This document shows, one piece after another, positions 40,385-53,958 of a stretch of DNA of 64,000 nucleotides (position 1 is its first letter; every line of letters begins with the position of its first letter). Both the position numbers and the translations under genes were made by a program. The stretch spans positions 3,907,001 through 3,971,000 of the forward strand of contig CM056559.1 in assembly GCA_029721515.1 (NCBI GenBank). The letters are read 5' to 3'. The notes beneath the pieces were generated by a model. The model searched no databases, was not told the DNA's origin, and worked only from the letters and a program-made list of their open reading frames with translations. Source of the DNA: Synanceia verrucosa. Taxonomy: Eukaryota; Chordata; Actinopteri; Perciformes; Synanceiidae.

Positions 40385-40746
40385 CAGGGTTTCTGTGTCT
40401 TAAATTAATATCCGGGTAAATAAGGTCTTAAATTGTCTTAAATTTAATTTTCAAAGTGTTATGCCTTCAATTTATATTGTTGTAACAAGTGCTAAAGGGC
40501 TGAAAAAAAATCCCAAAAATAATAAATTAGTAATAAATCATAAAAAATTATCATCGGAGATAAAACAGATTTTTTTTTCCTGCTAAATATTGATATCGGC
40601 ATCTGCCTTCAAAAGTTCATATTGGTCGGACCCGACAATAAAATGACTATTTTCTACCAGAAAATGTTTTGACATTTTTGGGTCTTAAATTTATATTTGT
40701 TAAGGTCATAAAACATCTTAAAAAGTATTAAAGTGCAAGAACCCTG
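40385..40746. mobile_element. Short DNA element with CAGGGTT termini
   Basis: The left end CAGGGTTTCTGTGTCTTAAA and the right end, reversed as CAGGGTTCTTGCACTTTAA, are inverted ends. The interior has many GTCTTAAATT words, like the abundant teleost element reading 'cagggttcccgcgggtcttaaaaagtcttaaa' (recalled). ATCTA borders both ends (40380-40384 and 40747-40751). It is 362 bp and non-autonomous. Confidence 0.7.
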
Positions 40747-41545
40747 ATCTAATGCTGGTATCTTTTGCTGTTGCAGGGCCATAATAAACCCACCTGTCTA
40801 CCTGCTGCCTGCCTGTGTGCAGTATTAACAATAGTAATCTTCATCATTCATCAGGACTTTCCCAGCTCGTTCTGGTAACGCTTGACTGGGGTTTTTCATT
40901 TTTAAAATCTAGCATGCTCTTGCTAGTTTCTCTGATTTTACCTCCCCAAGCTTAGTGTTTGTGATTTCCACTATCTCTGACATGAAGCGAAGCCAGGCCT
41001 GCAGTCATAGTGAAAGGTCTCATCTCTAGCTCCACACCAGCATATCCTTCCCCCTGCCCTGGTCCTGTTTGTACAGCACCACTATAGAATAACATTGTAT
41101 CAATCTCCGCTGTTTGTCGGTAATATATCCCTGTTTTGGGATGATGGACGAGAGGCTGTGTAGCGTTCTGTAATCTGGTCATGAGATCTCAGGCTAATAG
41201 AGAAGAAGTGAGAAGATGTGCAGCAGATGTTTTTGTTGTGAAACGTTCAGAATGGGGTAAGCGGCAGGTCAAATGGCACTCTGCAGGATGGCGCGCTGTG
41301 TTTGTGGATGTAATTTCTCTGGTGGTGTGAGTTAGCTGGCTGACTGGCTCCTCTTACAGTACTCCATCCTGCCCAGGATCACGAGCTAGCCACCCCGTGC
41401 AAATGAGCCTGTATCATTGAGTGTCACTTCCGATTAGGAGCGTTTGTGATGACTGGTGATATCCATTCAGTTCCCATTCCTGTCACACGAATGCCACTCA
41501 GATAAACGCACATAAACAAACATATGTAAAAACAGTGGGGAAAAA
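40747..41545. other. Non-coding, presumed intron
   Basis: Nothing supported. Confidence 0.5.
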
Positions 41546-41940
41546 ATATCAATATGACAATATATCACAATACTTTTTATTCTGATATAATAACTATTTT
41601 TAATTTCTTGATATTGATTTTTTTCCCCCCTTTTAAAAGTCATGTTTTGGGCCAGTTGATCACATTGACACAGTAACTTCAACAGCCCTTGTACATATGC
41701 ATTTATATATACAGTACATCTATGTGTTTCTAAATATGTGTGAATGTATATACACAAATTTGTGTACATATACATACATACAATATATACACCTTGTATT
41801 TTAAGCTGCATTTTAAATTTCTCAGTGAACTATGTAGAATATTGCAGTATATCACAATATCTTAACAATGTATCGTATCGTTACTCAAGTATCGTGATAT
41901 GTATCATATCGTGAAGTCCTTGCCAATACCCACCTCTAAC
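41546..41940. mobile_element. hAT-like degenerate element rich in ATATCG words
   Basis: The left part has AAATATCAATATGACAATAT. The right part has TATCGTATCGTTACTCAAG, then TATCGTGATATGTATCATAT and GAAGTCCTTGCCAATACCCA. The right edge resembles teleost hAT-like elements ending 'gtgaggtccttgccaatacccag' (recalled). An internal imperfect hairpin, GTATATACACAAA with TTTGTGTACATATAC, lies near 41748-41775. Confidence 0.5.
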
Positions 41941-44900
41941 AGACACACAGATTTTGGTTTGTTGAGAAGAAAAACAAGTTGCCTCACATCCCCCTCTCAG
42001 TCCAGTCGTATGGAAGAGTCCCGTGGCTGGTCCGGGTCCGACACAGCCTCTTTGTCATTGTAGAGCTGAGATCTGGAAGAGGTCCAGGGGGAGGGCCGGT
42101 GGGGCTCCAGGGGCCTGGAATGTTAATTGGGAAGATTGTTTTAATAAGGCCCTCATCTTCACAGATGCTGGGAGAGGGGCCACACAGGCGGGAGGGCAGC
42201 TCACAGTGAGATATTGTCAGCAAACATAACCGACACCACGTGAAGTGAGCTGTGTGGAAACACGTAGCGGGATTAAGGCACAAGTGGATAAAGATATTCC
42301 ACAGCTCTCTTACGCCTGCTTTTCTGGAGGTAAAGGGATTTACTGTAATGAACATTCTATGGTGACAAATGTGCGATCTGCATATTCTCGCCATTTCTGT
42401 GTTGTGTAAATCCTGTTAGACTGTGGAGAGTCGGGCAGACGAGCACAGTCTGAAGCTGAACACAGACAGCAAGGAGAGAACCAGAGTGAAATAAGAGCTC
42501 AAAAGGGGTCAGTTCTACGTTTTAAAAATGCAATAGCAGCATCTCGGCAGAACCAGTATCCCCATTGCTGTGGGAGGGAGAAAGAGAGAGCATACCATAC
42601 AGGTGTAGGTGTGTGTGTACTATAGTGTTAGCCTACATCTGCTCTTTTGTATTTTCCATGCAAAGAGCTTCAGGCTCGATTTGTGAGAGATGTTGATGAT
42701 GTTTCTGGGCTTCTCATATCATCCTCAGGGAGTAGAACTCCACCTACTAGACAATACTTACAACACTGAAGACAAGCAGCTTGCGTCTTTGTACTTGAGT
42801 AGAGCCCAGGACATATCATATGAAACATGCTTCTGCTGCTGTCTTACTATAGTCATGAAGTCATCATTTGTTGCTGCAAATGATGGCAAGTCTTTTCTAG
42901 TAAAAGATGTTGATTTACCTGTTTCTCCCACCTTTATCTGCCTCATTATTATTTTACTGCACTGTGAAACTGGATAGCGTTCCACTGGCATCAGCTTTGT
43001 GCTGTGTAAACGGAATATTTTATTTAGCTTGGCCTGCCTGTAATGAGAAAACTTTACATGTCTGATTGGGTTTAATGAACATGAACCGTGATGCTGTCTT
43101 TCTAAAAACAGGTAGTGCCTTCAAAATCACTTTCAGAGCGCATTGGCTGATCTGGCAGAAGCTGACGAATTGTTTTTCAGTCATTACATTTAAATGTGAT
43201 AATCCCATACAGATGTTCGCAGGTGTGATTTCATGGGATTCGTAATATTTTTTTCTTTTTTCTCTGACATTCTTGCCAATGGAGTCCCAGCGCTAGAAAC
43301 CCTCTTAAATTTAGTCAGAGTCGCGCTCACCCAGCACTCCAATCACACAGGCGCTGTTTATTGAACTATGAGGTGCCAAGTCACTCACTCACTCAGTCAC
43401 TCACATAAACCTGCCTCCCCGCTGCCCTCTGCACCTTTCGCCGTACTCGCCAAACGCCATCTCCCGCTCTCTCCGAGCCTGACGAGAAGACTTATGACCA
43501 TTTAAACAAACACAGGCACTCAATGGCCTCTCTGTCTATGGGGCAAGGTTTCCTTTATGTGGTGTGGTGTGTGCGAGCGAGCGCCCATGTTTGTGTTTCT
43601 TTATGTACAGACATAATTGCTGTTGGATACTTATGCGCATGAGGTCTACATGTGTGCGTTGAAATGTGCAATGTAGAGGACGAATCGTTGAGGTTGAAGC
43701 CCTGCTCTTAGCAGTCTGCAGCCCTGTGAGGCCACAGAGTGCAGATCTTTCCTCTGCTCTTCTGCTGAAAGGTCCACAAAGACATCTGGCCTTGGTGCCA
43801 GTGCCTGGTATAGCCTGTTATTACCTGGCACAGCACAGTCTAAATGCATTTAGCCCCCATTCTTTTCCCCTGCCTTAATCCACACACACCAGCAGAGCAC
43901 AGCATGATTCATTTCCCTACATGGCATGGTTTACATTTGCATTCGTATATCTCCACAGCTAGTAGCACAGATGTGGTTCACTCTATGGACGCTGATCAAA
44001 ACACAGTGTCACTGATCTGCAACGCTTGAGATATTGCCGTTTGAGCGTTTAGTCCAGTTTTTCCACCATAACAAGTAAGACGAGCTGTGACAACATGTTG
44101 ACAGGCATATGCATGTCTGTGTTTTGTTTATTTACTCATGGACTCTGATGTTTATAAGAGCTAATAGGGACATCCTGTCTCTGCTCAGAGACATGGCGTC
44201 ACATCTGAATCTGGAGGATGACCTCATGGCATTCACGGTGTGCAGGTGCAAACCCTAAAGGCCAGTTGGGTAACGGTCTGTGTGCTCTTGTTGATATATA
44301 TACGGGTGTCAAGCTTTTTTTAACCAACGTGACTCAGCAGATGTGACCTCATATTGAATGTCATGGTTGTCCAGAAAGGTGTGATTGTGCCTGATTTATC
44401 AATACATCATTTTGGGTATAAATGTGAAATCTATAAATTGCATTATAAACATTTGAATGTGAGTGTGTGTGATGGCTTTATTGTGATGGTAATTTAATGT
44501 TTACAACTTTCCTTCCTGGCAGTTTTATCTCTGTATTTGTGTAAGTGTACGTAGCTGTGAAGTTTATATCTATAATCATCTATCCCAGACAGTCTTATGC
44601 TTCAGGCTAGGATCGAGTGTCTGCCGGGTGGGCAAGAGGGCATGAGCTCAGAGCCGAGGAACGAGAGCCAGATTGAGAAAGAGGGGAGTCTGCCGTGTCC
44701 AATCTCATCTCCCTGGTGGTGGGGTCACCGAGGGGGAGCAAGGGAACGAGAAGGAGGAGGGAGGCAGTGGTTCTCCGGAGTACAGTAGGAGCCCTGTTAT
44801 GTCTTCACATCCACCAGCAGAACTACAGATTTCTGCATTGCAAACAGACACACACATACTGCACGCATGCCGCTGGCAAATTATCCACCTGCAACAGCCT

Positions 44901-46054
44901 TAGCAATAGACCGGCAAGGGTTAACACAGCATCGCTACGAGCCTGGCTTTGATGGAAGCTGCTCAGTGTGTGCGAGCTGACAGAGAGGTAAGATAAAGGG
45001 GTCAAATGCTGAGAGGGGTGGGAGAAATTTAGACACAAAGAGGGAGATACATGGAGGGAGAGAATGAGAGGTGTTTGTCCCACAGGACAGGGCTGGAGGC
45101 AAGGTGAGCAGCATCACTATGGAAGGGTTTAGCTACTCGGTGAATACAGCTGAGTTTTGCTTATGGCATAAACAACACTCATGAAGGGGCAGAGAAATTA
45201 TGTCTTACAGTGAACAGAAATGCACTGGAGGGTAGCTCAGCAAATGTAAGCCCTGCTTTAGTAGAGGTAAAGTAGTTTCTTTATGCATATTCACCAGATT
45301 TTGCTGTTGTTCAGATGCTGACTTATATTCTTTACAGAGAGGCCTTCACAGTAAATGAATGGGAGAAAAAGAGAAGTTCTGAGTCACACATATCCATGAA
45401 CATCTGGAGCTGCTTAGCTATTTGATATGGCCTCAGTGTTTGTTGGACTGTCCATTCATCCCCTCTGTATGTCCTCAGGTAATATCTGATGGTGTTTGAG
45501 TCCCGATAGCCTGACAGTGTGGCAGCTTGTGAAGAGCAAATTTGATCAGTTTAGCAGAAGCAGATCTACCTTCGGGAAACCAGAAAGAGGGACAAAGAGT
45601 GAAAGAGAGAGATTATCTTTCATTTTGTGAGCAGCTTCTCTCTAGTCCCTTGCTTCTGCTGTTCTTCTTACTCTCTTTAGCTCCCTTTCCCTGCCCTTAT
45701 TGTTCATTCTGCCTCCCTCTCGGGGCTAGCTGTGTCCACTCTGTTTCAAGGAAAAATCTAAAGCCAAAGGCGAGACCCATGCTGTGCTCTGTCTCTCTGC
45801 AGGATTGACTTTGAGTGCCTTCTGATAAATCTTTAATTCCCTGGTGGGTCTGTTTTTGTATCCTTCCAAAGATTTGCGGGGAAGCTTGTTGTACTTCGTT
45901 TAATTTCCTCAGAACAAAGCTCATGATCTTCCCACCCCGACTTGTGTGTGGCATTAAGTCTTCGTTTTCATTAATGTTGGAGGGGCAGCACGGGAATCTC
46001 ATTTTAATTTGACATTTAAACATCTGTTTTCAATTTCCTGAGGAGAAGAGCTCA

Positions 46055-46085
<31 letters not shown>

Positions 46086-46097
46086 GTGTGCGTGTGT

Positions 46098-46141
<44 letters not shown>
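46055..46141. repeat. Long imperfect (TG)n with CG interruptions
   Basis: About 87 bp of strictly alternating purine-pyrimidine sequence with CGTG interruptions between 46081 and 46110. It is the longest microsatellite in the window. Confidence 0.97.
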
Positions 46142-46143
<2 letters not shown>

Positions 46144-46688
46144 ACAGAGGATAGTAGTGGGGGTGACGGACCTGGGAGTGTTCAGAACACCATCTCAGCT
46201 GACCTTTAAAGGAGGGTTTGGATGTAAGAAATGATGGCAGCTAATTGTGTTAGCCTCAGCACCACACCAAATTGCAACTGTGGACCTGTGGAGAGATTTA
46301 TCATACAGTCCTGTAAAGTGTGGTTAGACTGAACTTGGCAGGGCCTGAGAGATGTTTGCCACTGCAAACCAGACCTCTGCTTTAATAGATATGGTTGTTT
46401 TAGCCACAGTCAGCTGTTTGTCTTGCAGCGAGGCGTGTCAATCGGAAGAGAAAGGATGTGTTTTGTTCCTGGCTTACTGAAAAGACAAGAGGAAATGTAA
46501 TGTAGACTGCATCCCTTTACCTTGACAAAGCACACTGATATCTGTCCAGGTCCGGATATTCACCCTGTTTCATCCCATCATCAGCATATTTGAGCAAATC
46601 CAGGACGGACAAAGAGGCGTCTTCATGCTGGGACCTGTGACTCTGGCCCATTTCCACATATTAAGCCACAAACTGAAAATCTCTCTGT

Positions 46689-46729
46689 ACACACACAAAC
46701 ACAAACACACACACACACACACACACACA
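46689..46729. repeat. (CA)n microsatellite with AAAC interruptions
   Basis: ACACACACAAACACAAACAC followed by about 12 uninterrupted CA units. Confidence 0.95.
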
Positions 46730-49056
46730 TTGAGTTCGGCCTCCCTGTTAATAGCACAGGAAATATTATCTGCTAGGGGACAGCTGCAGGCTCACTAGAG
46801 AGACAGAATGGTAGAGGAGGCTCATTATCCCAAACACAGACCACACCACACACACTTTCAGGACAGCACACAACATGAGACACTCTCTATCCCATTTTTT
46901 TGCACCCAGTTCTGGGTCCTAGAGCAGGAATGGCGAGGTAAGCAGGCGAGCAGGGCCTTATGCAGTTTGCATACAGGAAGCAGGGACCCTGGGTGCCTTA
47001 TTTAAACCAGGGGGGCCAGAGGCAATCGATTCCACCACAGCTGCGGATCTGATGGGGCTTCTGGGGGAAGAGTTTGGGCTTTGTACCCCATCCAGATCTG
47101 TGTCCGTCTGTCTCTCTGACAGACTGTCTGGCTGCCTCTGCCTCCCTCCATCCTGGAGGATGTTGTTTTCCACTACGCAGATGTTCAGGGCTGTCTGCTG
47201 CGCTGCACTCAGCTGTGTTTATAACAAAGAGGTGTTGGTGTGGAGGAGGAGAGAGGGCAGCGGGGTGAGGGATCTAGTGCTGCTAAGGAGGGGTGGAGGA
47301 GGTCACAGCGTTGTTGGTGTAAACACTCGGTGATGCCAGCTATCCCTTGGGCCTCCAACTAGTCAATACAACATCCTTTACTGTTTTCCACCCCACGCAT
47401 CCATTTTTATTATCCAGAGGGACATATGTATCTGCATGTTCACTGGTAGAGTTCCAGTAAAGCCAGCAGGGGAGTAAGAGACCCACTGAGAGGAGACTAT
47501 GTGCACATCATGTCACAGTTAAAGTCACTGCACTTACTCACCCAAGCGTTTCTTACAGGCTGTGCATTAGCTGTACAGAACACGCTGAATTCTCTCACGT
47601 ACTCTGTATATGTTGTCACTGATGCAGTATTTGTATACTCTTATGATCACATAACAAAAACGAGATGTTTTAACATTTTTAAAAATGTATTTTTAAGGCT
47701 GACTAGATTCTTCCTTTTTGACTCACGGTTGAATTTCACAATAAAGCTCTTAAGAGCGGCCTGACCTTGCCGATACAAATGAAGACGGTGTTTCTTCAGA
47801 TGGAGCCGGTGCTCTAATGGATCGGATGTTTAGTGTTTACATTTGCATTCCTGAATGACGGTATCTGCTTTTAACCATACCAAATGAGCTCACTCACCAT
47901 GCAGCTGCACCGACGGGTTCAAGTGGAATTACAGCCGGTGTAGAAAATCTAGGCGGTCACGCACATCATGGTTATTGCTCTGTGCTTGTGTCTGTAGGTG
48001 TATGCCTCCACCTCAGAAGCAGCAGTAGCATATCAGTCACAAAATATCAGATGAACCCTCGTTTCGTTGTTTCTGATAAACACAGCTCCCATGTTAAAGA
48101 TTTGTGGTTTTGTAATATTCCAGCTGTAGGGAGCTGTTGGCTTGGTTGTGCTGCAGTGGACTGGAGAAGCTATTACCATCTATCACCAAAAGCAGGTTCC
48201 TACTGTTGAATTGAATTCTGTTACAAGAAGCAGAGAGCAGTTATCTGGGCTCAGCACAGTCCAATTTAGTGCTTTAAGGGTTTAGTTAGGAATTTGTTGG
48301 CTGTCAGTAAGTGAGGGGTCCTGAGGTGAGTCTGACTTTGATCCGTGACTGAGGTGACTTCGGAGCAAGCTGAGGAGCGTGAGACAATGAGCTTGGTTTT
48401 ATCCCCAAAACACAGACACAAGCATACATTTAAATCACACAATGCGCTGACTTTGCATTCTGTGTGTGTGGCCTGAATTTCAGCTTGAAATTTACAAGCA
48501 CTGTTTTCATATGTTTTTATATGTAAAGCTGGGGAAATGATTACTGGCACACTGTCAGCCGAGGTTGTGGCTTTTTCATTACTCCCCCCTTCCAGTTGTA
48601 ACTTGTAACCACCAGTTAGTGATGATATTGATGTGATATTCTGATAAGACAGACAAGGAAGGAGTAATGGTTTCAGGTGAGCCAGGTTTTGCATTAAACA
48701 CCAATTGCATATCAGAATTGCTCAGTTCATCTCGGTGAACATTCACATCTATTCAGCATCAAATTTGTAACAGCAAATTACACCTTGGAAGCTGTGGATC
48801 ACTTTGTGTCGAATAATGAAAATCCACGATGGTGTGATCTTTATACAGCTTCTCTTCCAGGGGAAATCAATGCAAATAACACTGATATCGCACCGACATC
48901 CTCAGCGAGGCAGCAACAGTGGATTGGATCTGTTGTCGATTTTCATGTTTCATATGAGGATAGCACGAGCGTATGAGCGCAGGATATGTAAATATGGACC
49001 GTCGGGGATAGATGAAGAAGCGATGATGGAGAGGTGATCATTGCTGTATACTGAAA

Positions 49057-49080
49057 TGTGTGTGTGTGTGTGTGTGTGTG
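49057..49080. repeat. (TG)n microsatellite
   Basis: About 12 TG units, 450 bp before the Ig2 exon. Confidence 0.95.
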
Positions 49081-49529
49081 AGAGTGTTTGCATGTGTGTG
49101 CATGAAGGTCAGTGAAGATCAGTCAGCAAAGAGGAAGGTCATTGCTATTAGAGATGTTGATGTGTTCGTCATTGCTGTTGTAAAGCTTATTGACAGCGAG
49201 GTTATACACGGGAGAAAGCAGGCCATTAAATAGCAACTGTATGAGCCCAGTATATACAGAGGATGTGCCCTTTTGTTTCGTGAATGTTACAACTGTAGAT
49301 ACATTTCGGTGGGATTGTTACTGTTTTGGTGGCAGGTTATGATGCAGTAAATCAATAGTGATGTGTGCCGAACATTTTGTCATCTGTGTGGAACCAATTA
49401 TGTGTTGAAAAACACTGCCGCTGTTTTTAGCTGTGTAACTGCAGCAGCTTACAATGACTTTTTATCATGTTCTTTTCTAGTTAAAGGATTATATATTGAC
49501 ATTTTGTTATTTTCTCTGTTTTCTCACAG

Positions 49530-49687
49530 TTCTACGCGATGACTTTAGACAAAACCCTGCAGATGTGATCGTGGCAGCAGGAGAGCCGGCAGTTCTGGAG
49601 TGCCAGCCTCCACGAGGACATCCTGAACCCACTATATCATGGAAAAAGGATGGAATAAACATTGACGACCGAGATGAGAGAATCACT
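49530..49687 (+). CDS. robo1: robo1 exon: first half of Ig2 domain
   Basis: This 158-nt exon encodes the first 52 complete residues of Ig2, after two bases (TT) that finish a codon split by the upstream phase-1 intron. It begins after TTCTCACAG and ends at ACT before GTAAGA, leaving phase 0. The protein starts LRDDFRQNPADVIVAAGEPA and includes the first Ig cysteine (residue 24, codon 49601-49603), then PPRGHPEPTISWKKDG with the core tryptophan, and ends DERIT. The LRDDFRQNP start and PPRGHPEPTISWKKDG block are hallmarks of vertebrate Robo1-3 Ig2. Ig1-Ig2 form the Slit- and heparin-binding end of the receptor. The ATG seen upstream in the same frame lies in intron sequence and is not a start. 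Identity as a Robo exon is very secure; the paralogue is secure when read with the later exons. Confidence 0.95.
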
Positions 49688-52600
49688 GTAAGACTTTTCC
49701 CCCCTTCCTTAAGCTGCAGTTACATTTTTATTGCCTCCACATAGGCTAATTGATGCTGTGTTTAAATGTATGAGATAGAATGACCCGATGAAGCAGAGGT
49801 CAATCATTACCACCACTTTGTTTGTTGAAAGATTGATTTGTTTGCCTCATTATTCACATATAGCAATTCCCAAACCCGAAGCAGCCCATTTCGGTGGCTA
49901 CAGCCCCTAATGACTGCGGTAGATAGAATCAGTCTTGCTCCCTCAGTCAGCAGCCGTGCATTGATTATAGGGATGACCTGCTGATGAAATCAACCAGGAG
50001 AAGCACAGATGAGGAGAGGGAAATGAGCTGACTGGAATCCAAGAGGAGAAAGTTGCACTCAGCAGCGCCAGCGGAATGCAGACAACTCTTTACTGTAGGC
50101 CTGATTTACAGCGAACCAGCAATTATTCAGCTTTAATTAGAACAACAGCACAGCAGTATCAATCAGCTGGACATGCTTGCTTACCAGAGGTCTTGAATAA
50201 TCCTAAACTGTCTCAACCAAACACACCTTTGGGTCCATAGTTGTAGAGACTTTTAGTTGTGTTTGATTACACTGATTGGGCAATGCTTTACGGGAGCACA
50301 GTGATGACTGACTCAGCACTCTGGTAACATAAGCAGATAGTGAAGAGGAAGTAGTCTGGATCCCCTTTTCCACAAACTGACTGGTGGGGTTTAAGACCCA
50401 GGTTACTCATTGTGCAGTTGTTGAGCAATCAAATAGATATTAATGAAAATATTCTGCTCTGTATGCCAGTAGTGTATGCTGCCATCTAGGCTAGATGAAC
50501 TCAATGCATTTTCATTAATGGGGGAGTCGAAACAGTGATTTATCGCTGTTGGCTGTCTCCAACGGAGGCCTGGACATGACTGAACACAGTTTTGCTCAGC
50601 GAGTGCCAGCCGAGGTTGTGTGCGTTGAGTCTTGAAAGCAATTCAAACGTACAAACAGTGCGAATGTTCCCCCTCTCTGTTTTTCCTCTGAGCCGCACGG
50701 GCAGAAGATGAGGAATCCGTGTCTGACCGCTGAGCAGCATAATTGAAAGAAACAAGCGCATAATCTAGTTTAAAGAGAATCAAATCATATCTGTCCCGGA
50801 GTTATTGATAAGCATGGAACCTCTATGCCACATACTGAACTCCTGTGGCCTGAATTTGTCTTGTGTTTTCTACACATTTGGGTCACTTTTTGTATTTAGT
50901 TTATTCACACCTTAATCTACCTATTTGTGCATAGTGTTGCACTATAGATGGCTAAATACAGCATCCTATTTTCCCTAGCTTACATTTAATGTACCCACAG
51001 TCAGTATTGTTCATCACCTAATGACAAACTATCCCATTCTGTTCCCTCTGAGCGAGGACACAGCAGCAGCCCTGGTTCACTCAGTGCTCTGTATTATGCA
51101 TGGCTCTAGCACACATGGCCTTTGCCATAATCATATTTTAGCCCCACTGAATACAACACACACCATTTCTGTTGTTTATAAATCATTTCTGCAATAACAT
51201 TATCCATCCTACCCCCTGCACGGTGGACTTATTCTCGCTGCTGCAAATGTGATTTTGTGCACTGATGGGTTAAATCCTCAGAGTAAATGTTGGGAACACT
51301 TCTGCTGTAACGCAGGCAAATAACTCAGAGTTGTATCCTCTCAGCCTGCAGCAGAGTTGGGCCTGCTATGGAGCTCAAACCAGGGATCTGGCATGTCTAA
51401 CAGGGCTACTCAGACCAGCTGGTGTGGCTCACTGTAAACTTCCTATTGATCACCAAAACCCTCACAGACTGAGTGTTCCCACATGACCACTTTTAAAGTA
51501 GTGCTAGGCATCATGTATGACTGTTTAGGTCTATGTGTAATCAACTGTGGTGACAGATGGGGATCTGGATGGTCTCATGTGGACAACCGTGTTAACAGAT
51601 GAAGTTATACTAGAATTGGGTGATGTCCAGTTTGTTTACGGTGTAGTGAAACTGGTGTGAGTGAATATAGGACTGCAGAGGGTGGAATCTTTATAATGTG
51701 GTGAACAGCTGAGCTTGTCAAAGGCCCCCCTCCATCCAGCCTGCATTGTTGTGTTTGGTTCACTTCATTCCTCCCACCATGCAACATGCTGGAACGTGCA
51801 GTCTCCTTGGTGATCACTGGCGATCAGAGCGAGGTCCCACGCCATTCTCTGTCTGTACTGCACTTTGCTGGGATGGGTCGGCTTGGCTTTGGTGGCCGTA
51901 GCACAAAGACGGAATGAACTTCAGAGAGAGGCAGCCATATCAGAGGGAACCCTCCTATTTATCTATTGTGTTACAGCTGTGTGTAAACACCAGCAACAGC
52001 TTACATGTGTGTCATCTTACATGCATATATTGTTATGACTTCCAAGTTTCCCACTGAGCTATAAAACGTGGGGTAGGGTTATTACCCTGTAATGGTGCTG
52101 CGTCACCAGCAGCAGCTGGCCACATTCCTCTGAACTTTGTCAAACAGGTCTTTCAGGAACAATGAGTAAAGGATAAATAAACAGAAAAGGGGGAAAATGC
52201 CGGTATTTAAGCCTAGACCGTTGTCGGCTTAGAGCAAGTGTTTGTTGGCGACATCATAAACAGCCCAAATGCACCACATTGTTCTCCCCCTTTTGTGCAA
52301 TAGTTGTGGCTAATTATCAGCCTGCTGTGTGAATACCAACAGAATGCATGTTGAATAGAGCCTTTTTTCCATTATCAGCAATGCCAAATGACACGAGACA
52401 AAAGGCAGCAGGATAGAGCCATCTCCCTGTAATGCAGGGATAATGGTCAGATTGTTGTGGCTTTCAGCAGCCTGTGTGCTTTGCTGTGTTGTGTGGAGAG
52501 GATATGCATGCAGAGAAAAAGAGGGCCGCTGCTGCATTCACTTACCAGCTCTCAGGGTCCCTGCTGCTCTGGCACTCAAAATATGCTTGTGGAGAATGGG

Positions 52601-53958
52601 GAAGCTGCCACAGACACACAGAGGTAAGAGCACGGAAAAAGTGGACAGGGCCTTAAGTGGATCCTCGTGTCAAAGCCCTGTGGACCCAACAGTGTACCCC
52701 CCCTCTTGCTCTGCTGTATGGTCTGCTATGACCTTGGGCCTTTGTGAGTGTCACAGTGTTTTAGCTGTTAAGCCTTTCCTCAAGCAAACAGTAACATAAT
52801 GATACTTCAAACCCCTCCAGCACTGCGGGGTGCCCTAAATAAGCCAGCCTTCTACAGCCTCTTCAAGTCCCTCTGCCTTCCTGCTTCACCATGAATATTA
52901 ATCAGAGGTGAAGGGCTGAGGAATGCCTCAGAACCAGGATAAAGTGTCTGGTTGCAAAGTTTTCCTTTAGGAAATTCTGTGAAAACTAACCATACACAGG
53001 TTTGTTCATCATCTTGTAAGTGAACGTACATGTAGGAGGGCTTGAGTTTAACATGGGAGTCATGAATTTGCAGTATTATGTGTCAAGCTCTCCGTCAGTG
53101 GTACTCTAATGAGGGTATCGATTACATGCTTGCAGGTGGTGGTCCTGCATTTAAAACCTTAAGCCCCCCCATCAAGGCAAAGAGATCACTGGTGTACCAT
53201 GCTATTGTCTGTCTCTGCACTGACTGGCATGGCTGTGAGCTGAGAGCAGTACTGAGGGGCCTGTGCTGGGGCCGGGGCTGCCTTTCTGACTGCCTGAGAA
53301 CAAAGCACCTCCTCTGGCCTGTAATCAAAGCCCTGGGAAATAACAGACATGACATTCACCTGGACAAACCAAACACACGTTCACTGCTGGGTGTGTGCGC
53401 TCGAATGTATGTTCACTTGCTCTCACTTGTAGTTATATGCACACACAGAACAAAAAAACTCCAAGAAAAGCCAGTCTTTAAAACATTCCCCATAATGATA
53501 GGCAAAGCCGACCTGAAGCTCTTTGAGGCGACTGGAAAAGTGCTCTCACTCCTATAGTTCCTCAGGTCTTCCCTCAGGGATCTGCGGTTGTCTTGGATCG
53601 CCAAAGTGATCTTTGGCTCAGCTCACCCTTAGGAGGAACAGGACAGCTAATTTTGTCTTCAAGTGGAGGATGAGTGGGAACAGCAAAGAGGTTTGTCACT
53701 ATCTCTCAGGGGGAAAAGCCAATAGGAAATACTCTTTAGTACCACAACAACATGCATTTGTGCGTACATTTCATCATTCTGTTGAAATGTTTTTTGAAGT
53801 GCTCACAGGCATTCATAAATCCAGTTAGGAAATGTTTTGTAATGTTTGAGCTATGCTGTTTTCTTCGTATCAGCCACAGGCCTCAGGTGTCTCCCAGACT
53901 GTAATATTGCTGTTTTTATCCTCTGTGATAATCCTCTCACCTCCTCCTCCTTTCTCAG
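49688..53958 (+). other. robo1: robo1 intron inside Ig2
   Basis: Phase-0 intron of 4271 bp, GTAAGA to CTTTCTCAG. No repeat, nested gene or extra exon was recognised. Open frames such as 53078-53557 have no family resemblance. Confidence 0.85.

Larger units (their letters stand above)
41941..49529. other. Non-coding, presumed intron up to the Ig2 exon
   Basis: No supported gene in 7.6 kb. Three TG/CA microsatellites are listed separately. The last bases before 49530 form the pyrimidine-rich acceptor (TTTTCTCTGTTTTCTCACAG) of the Ig2 exon. No Ig1-like sequence (as expected from EHPSDLIVSKGEPA) was recognised. Confidence 0.55.

Noticed and set aside
43381..43404. TCAC-repeat run (possible NOVA site or microsatellite)
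   Set aside because: Short, imperfect and not near any exon, so no functional claim is supported.
49496..49529. ATG in frame before the Ig2 exon
   Set aside because: It lies upstream of a strong acceptor and codes intron-like hydrophobic residues; Robo proteins start far upstream with a signal peptide and Ig1.
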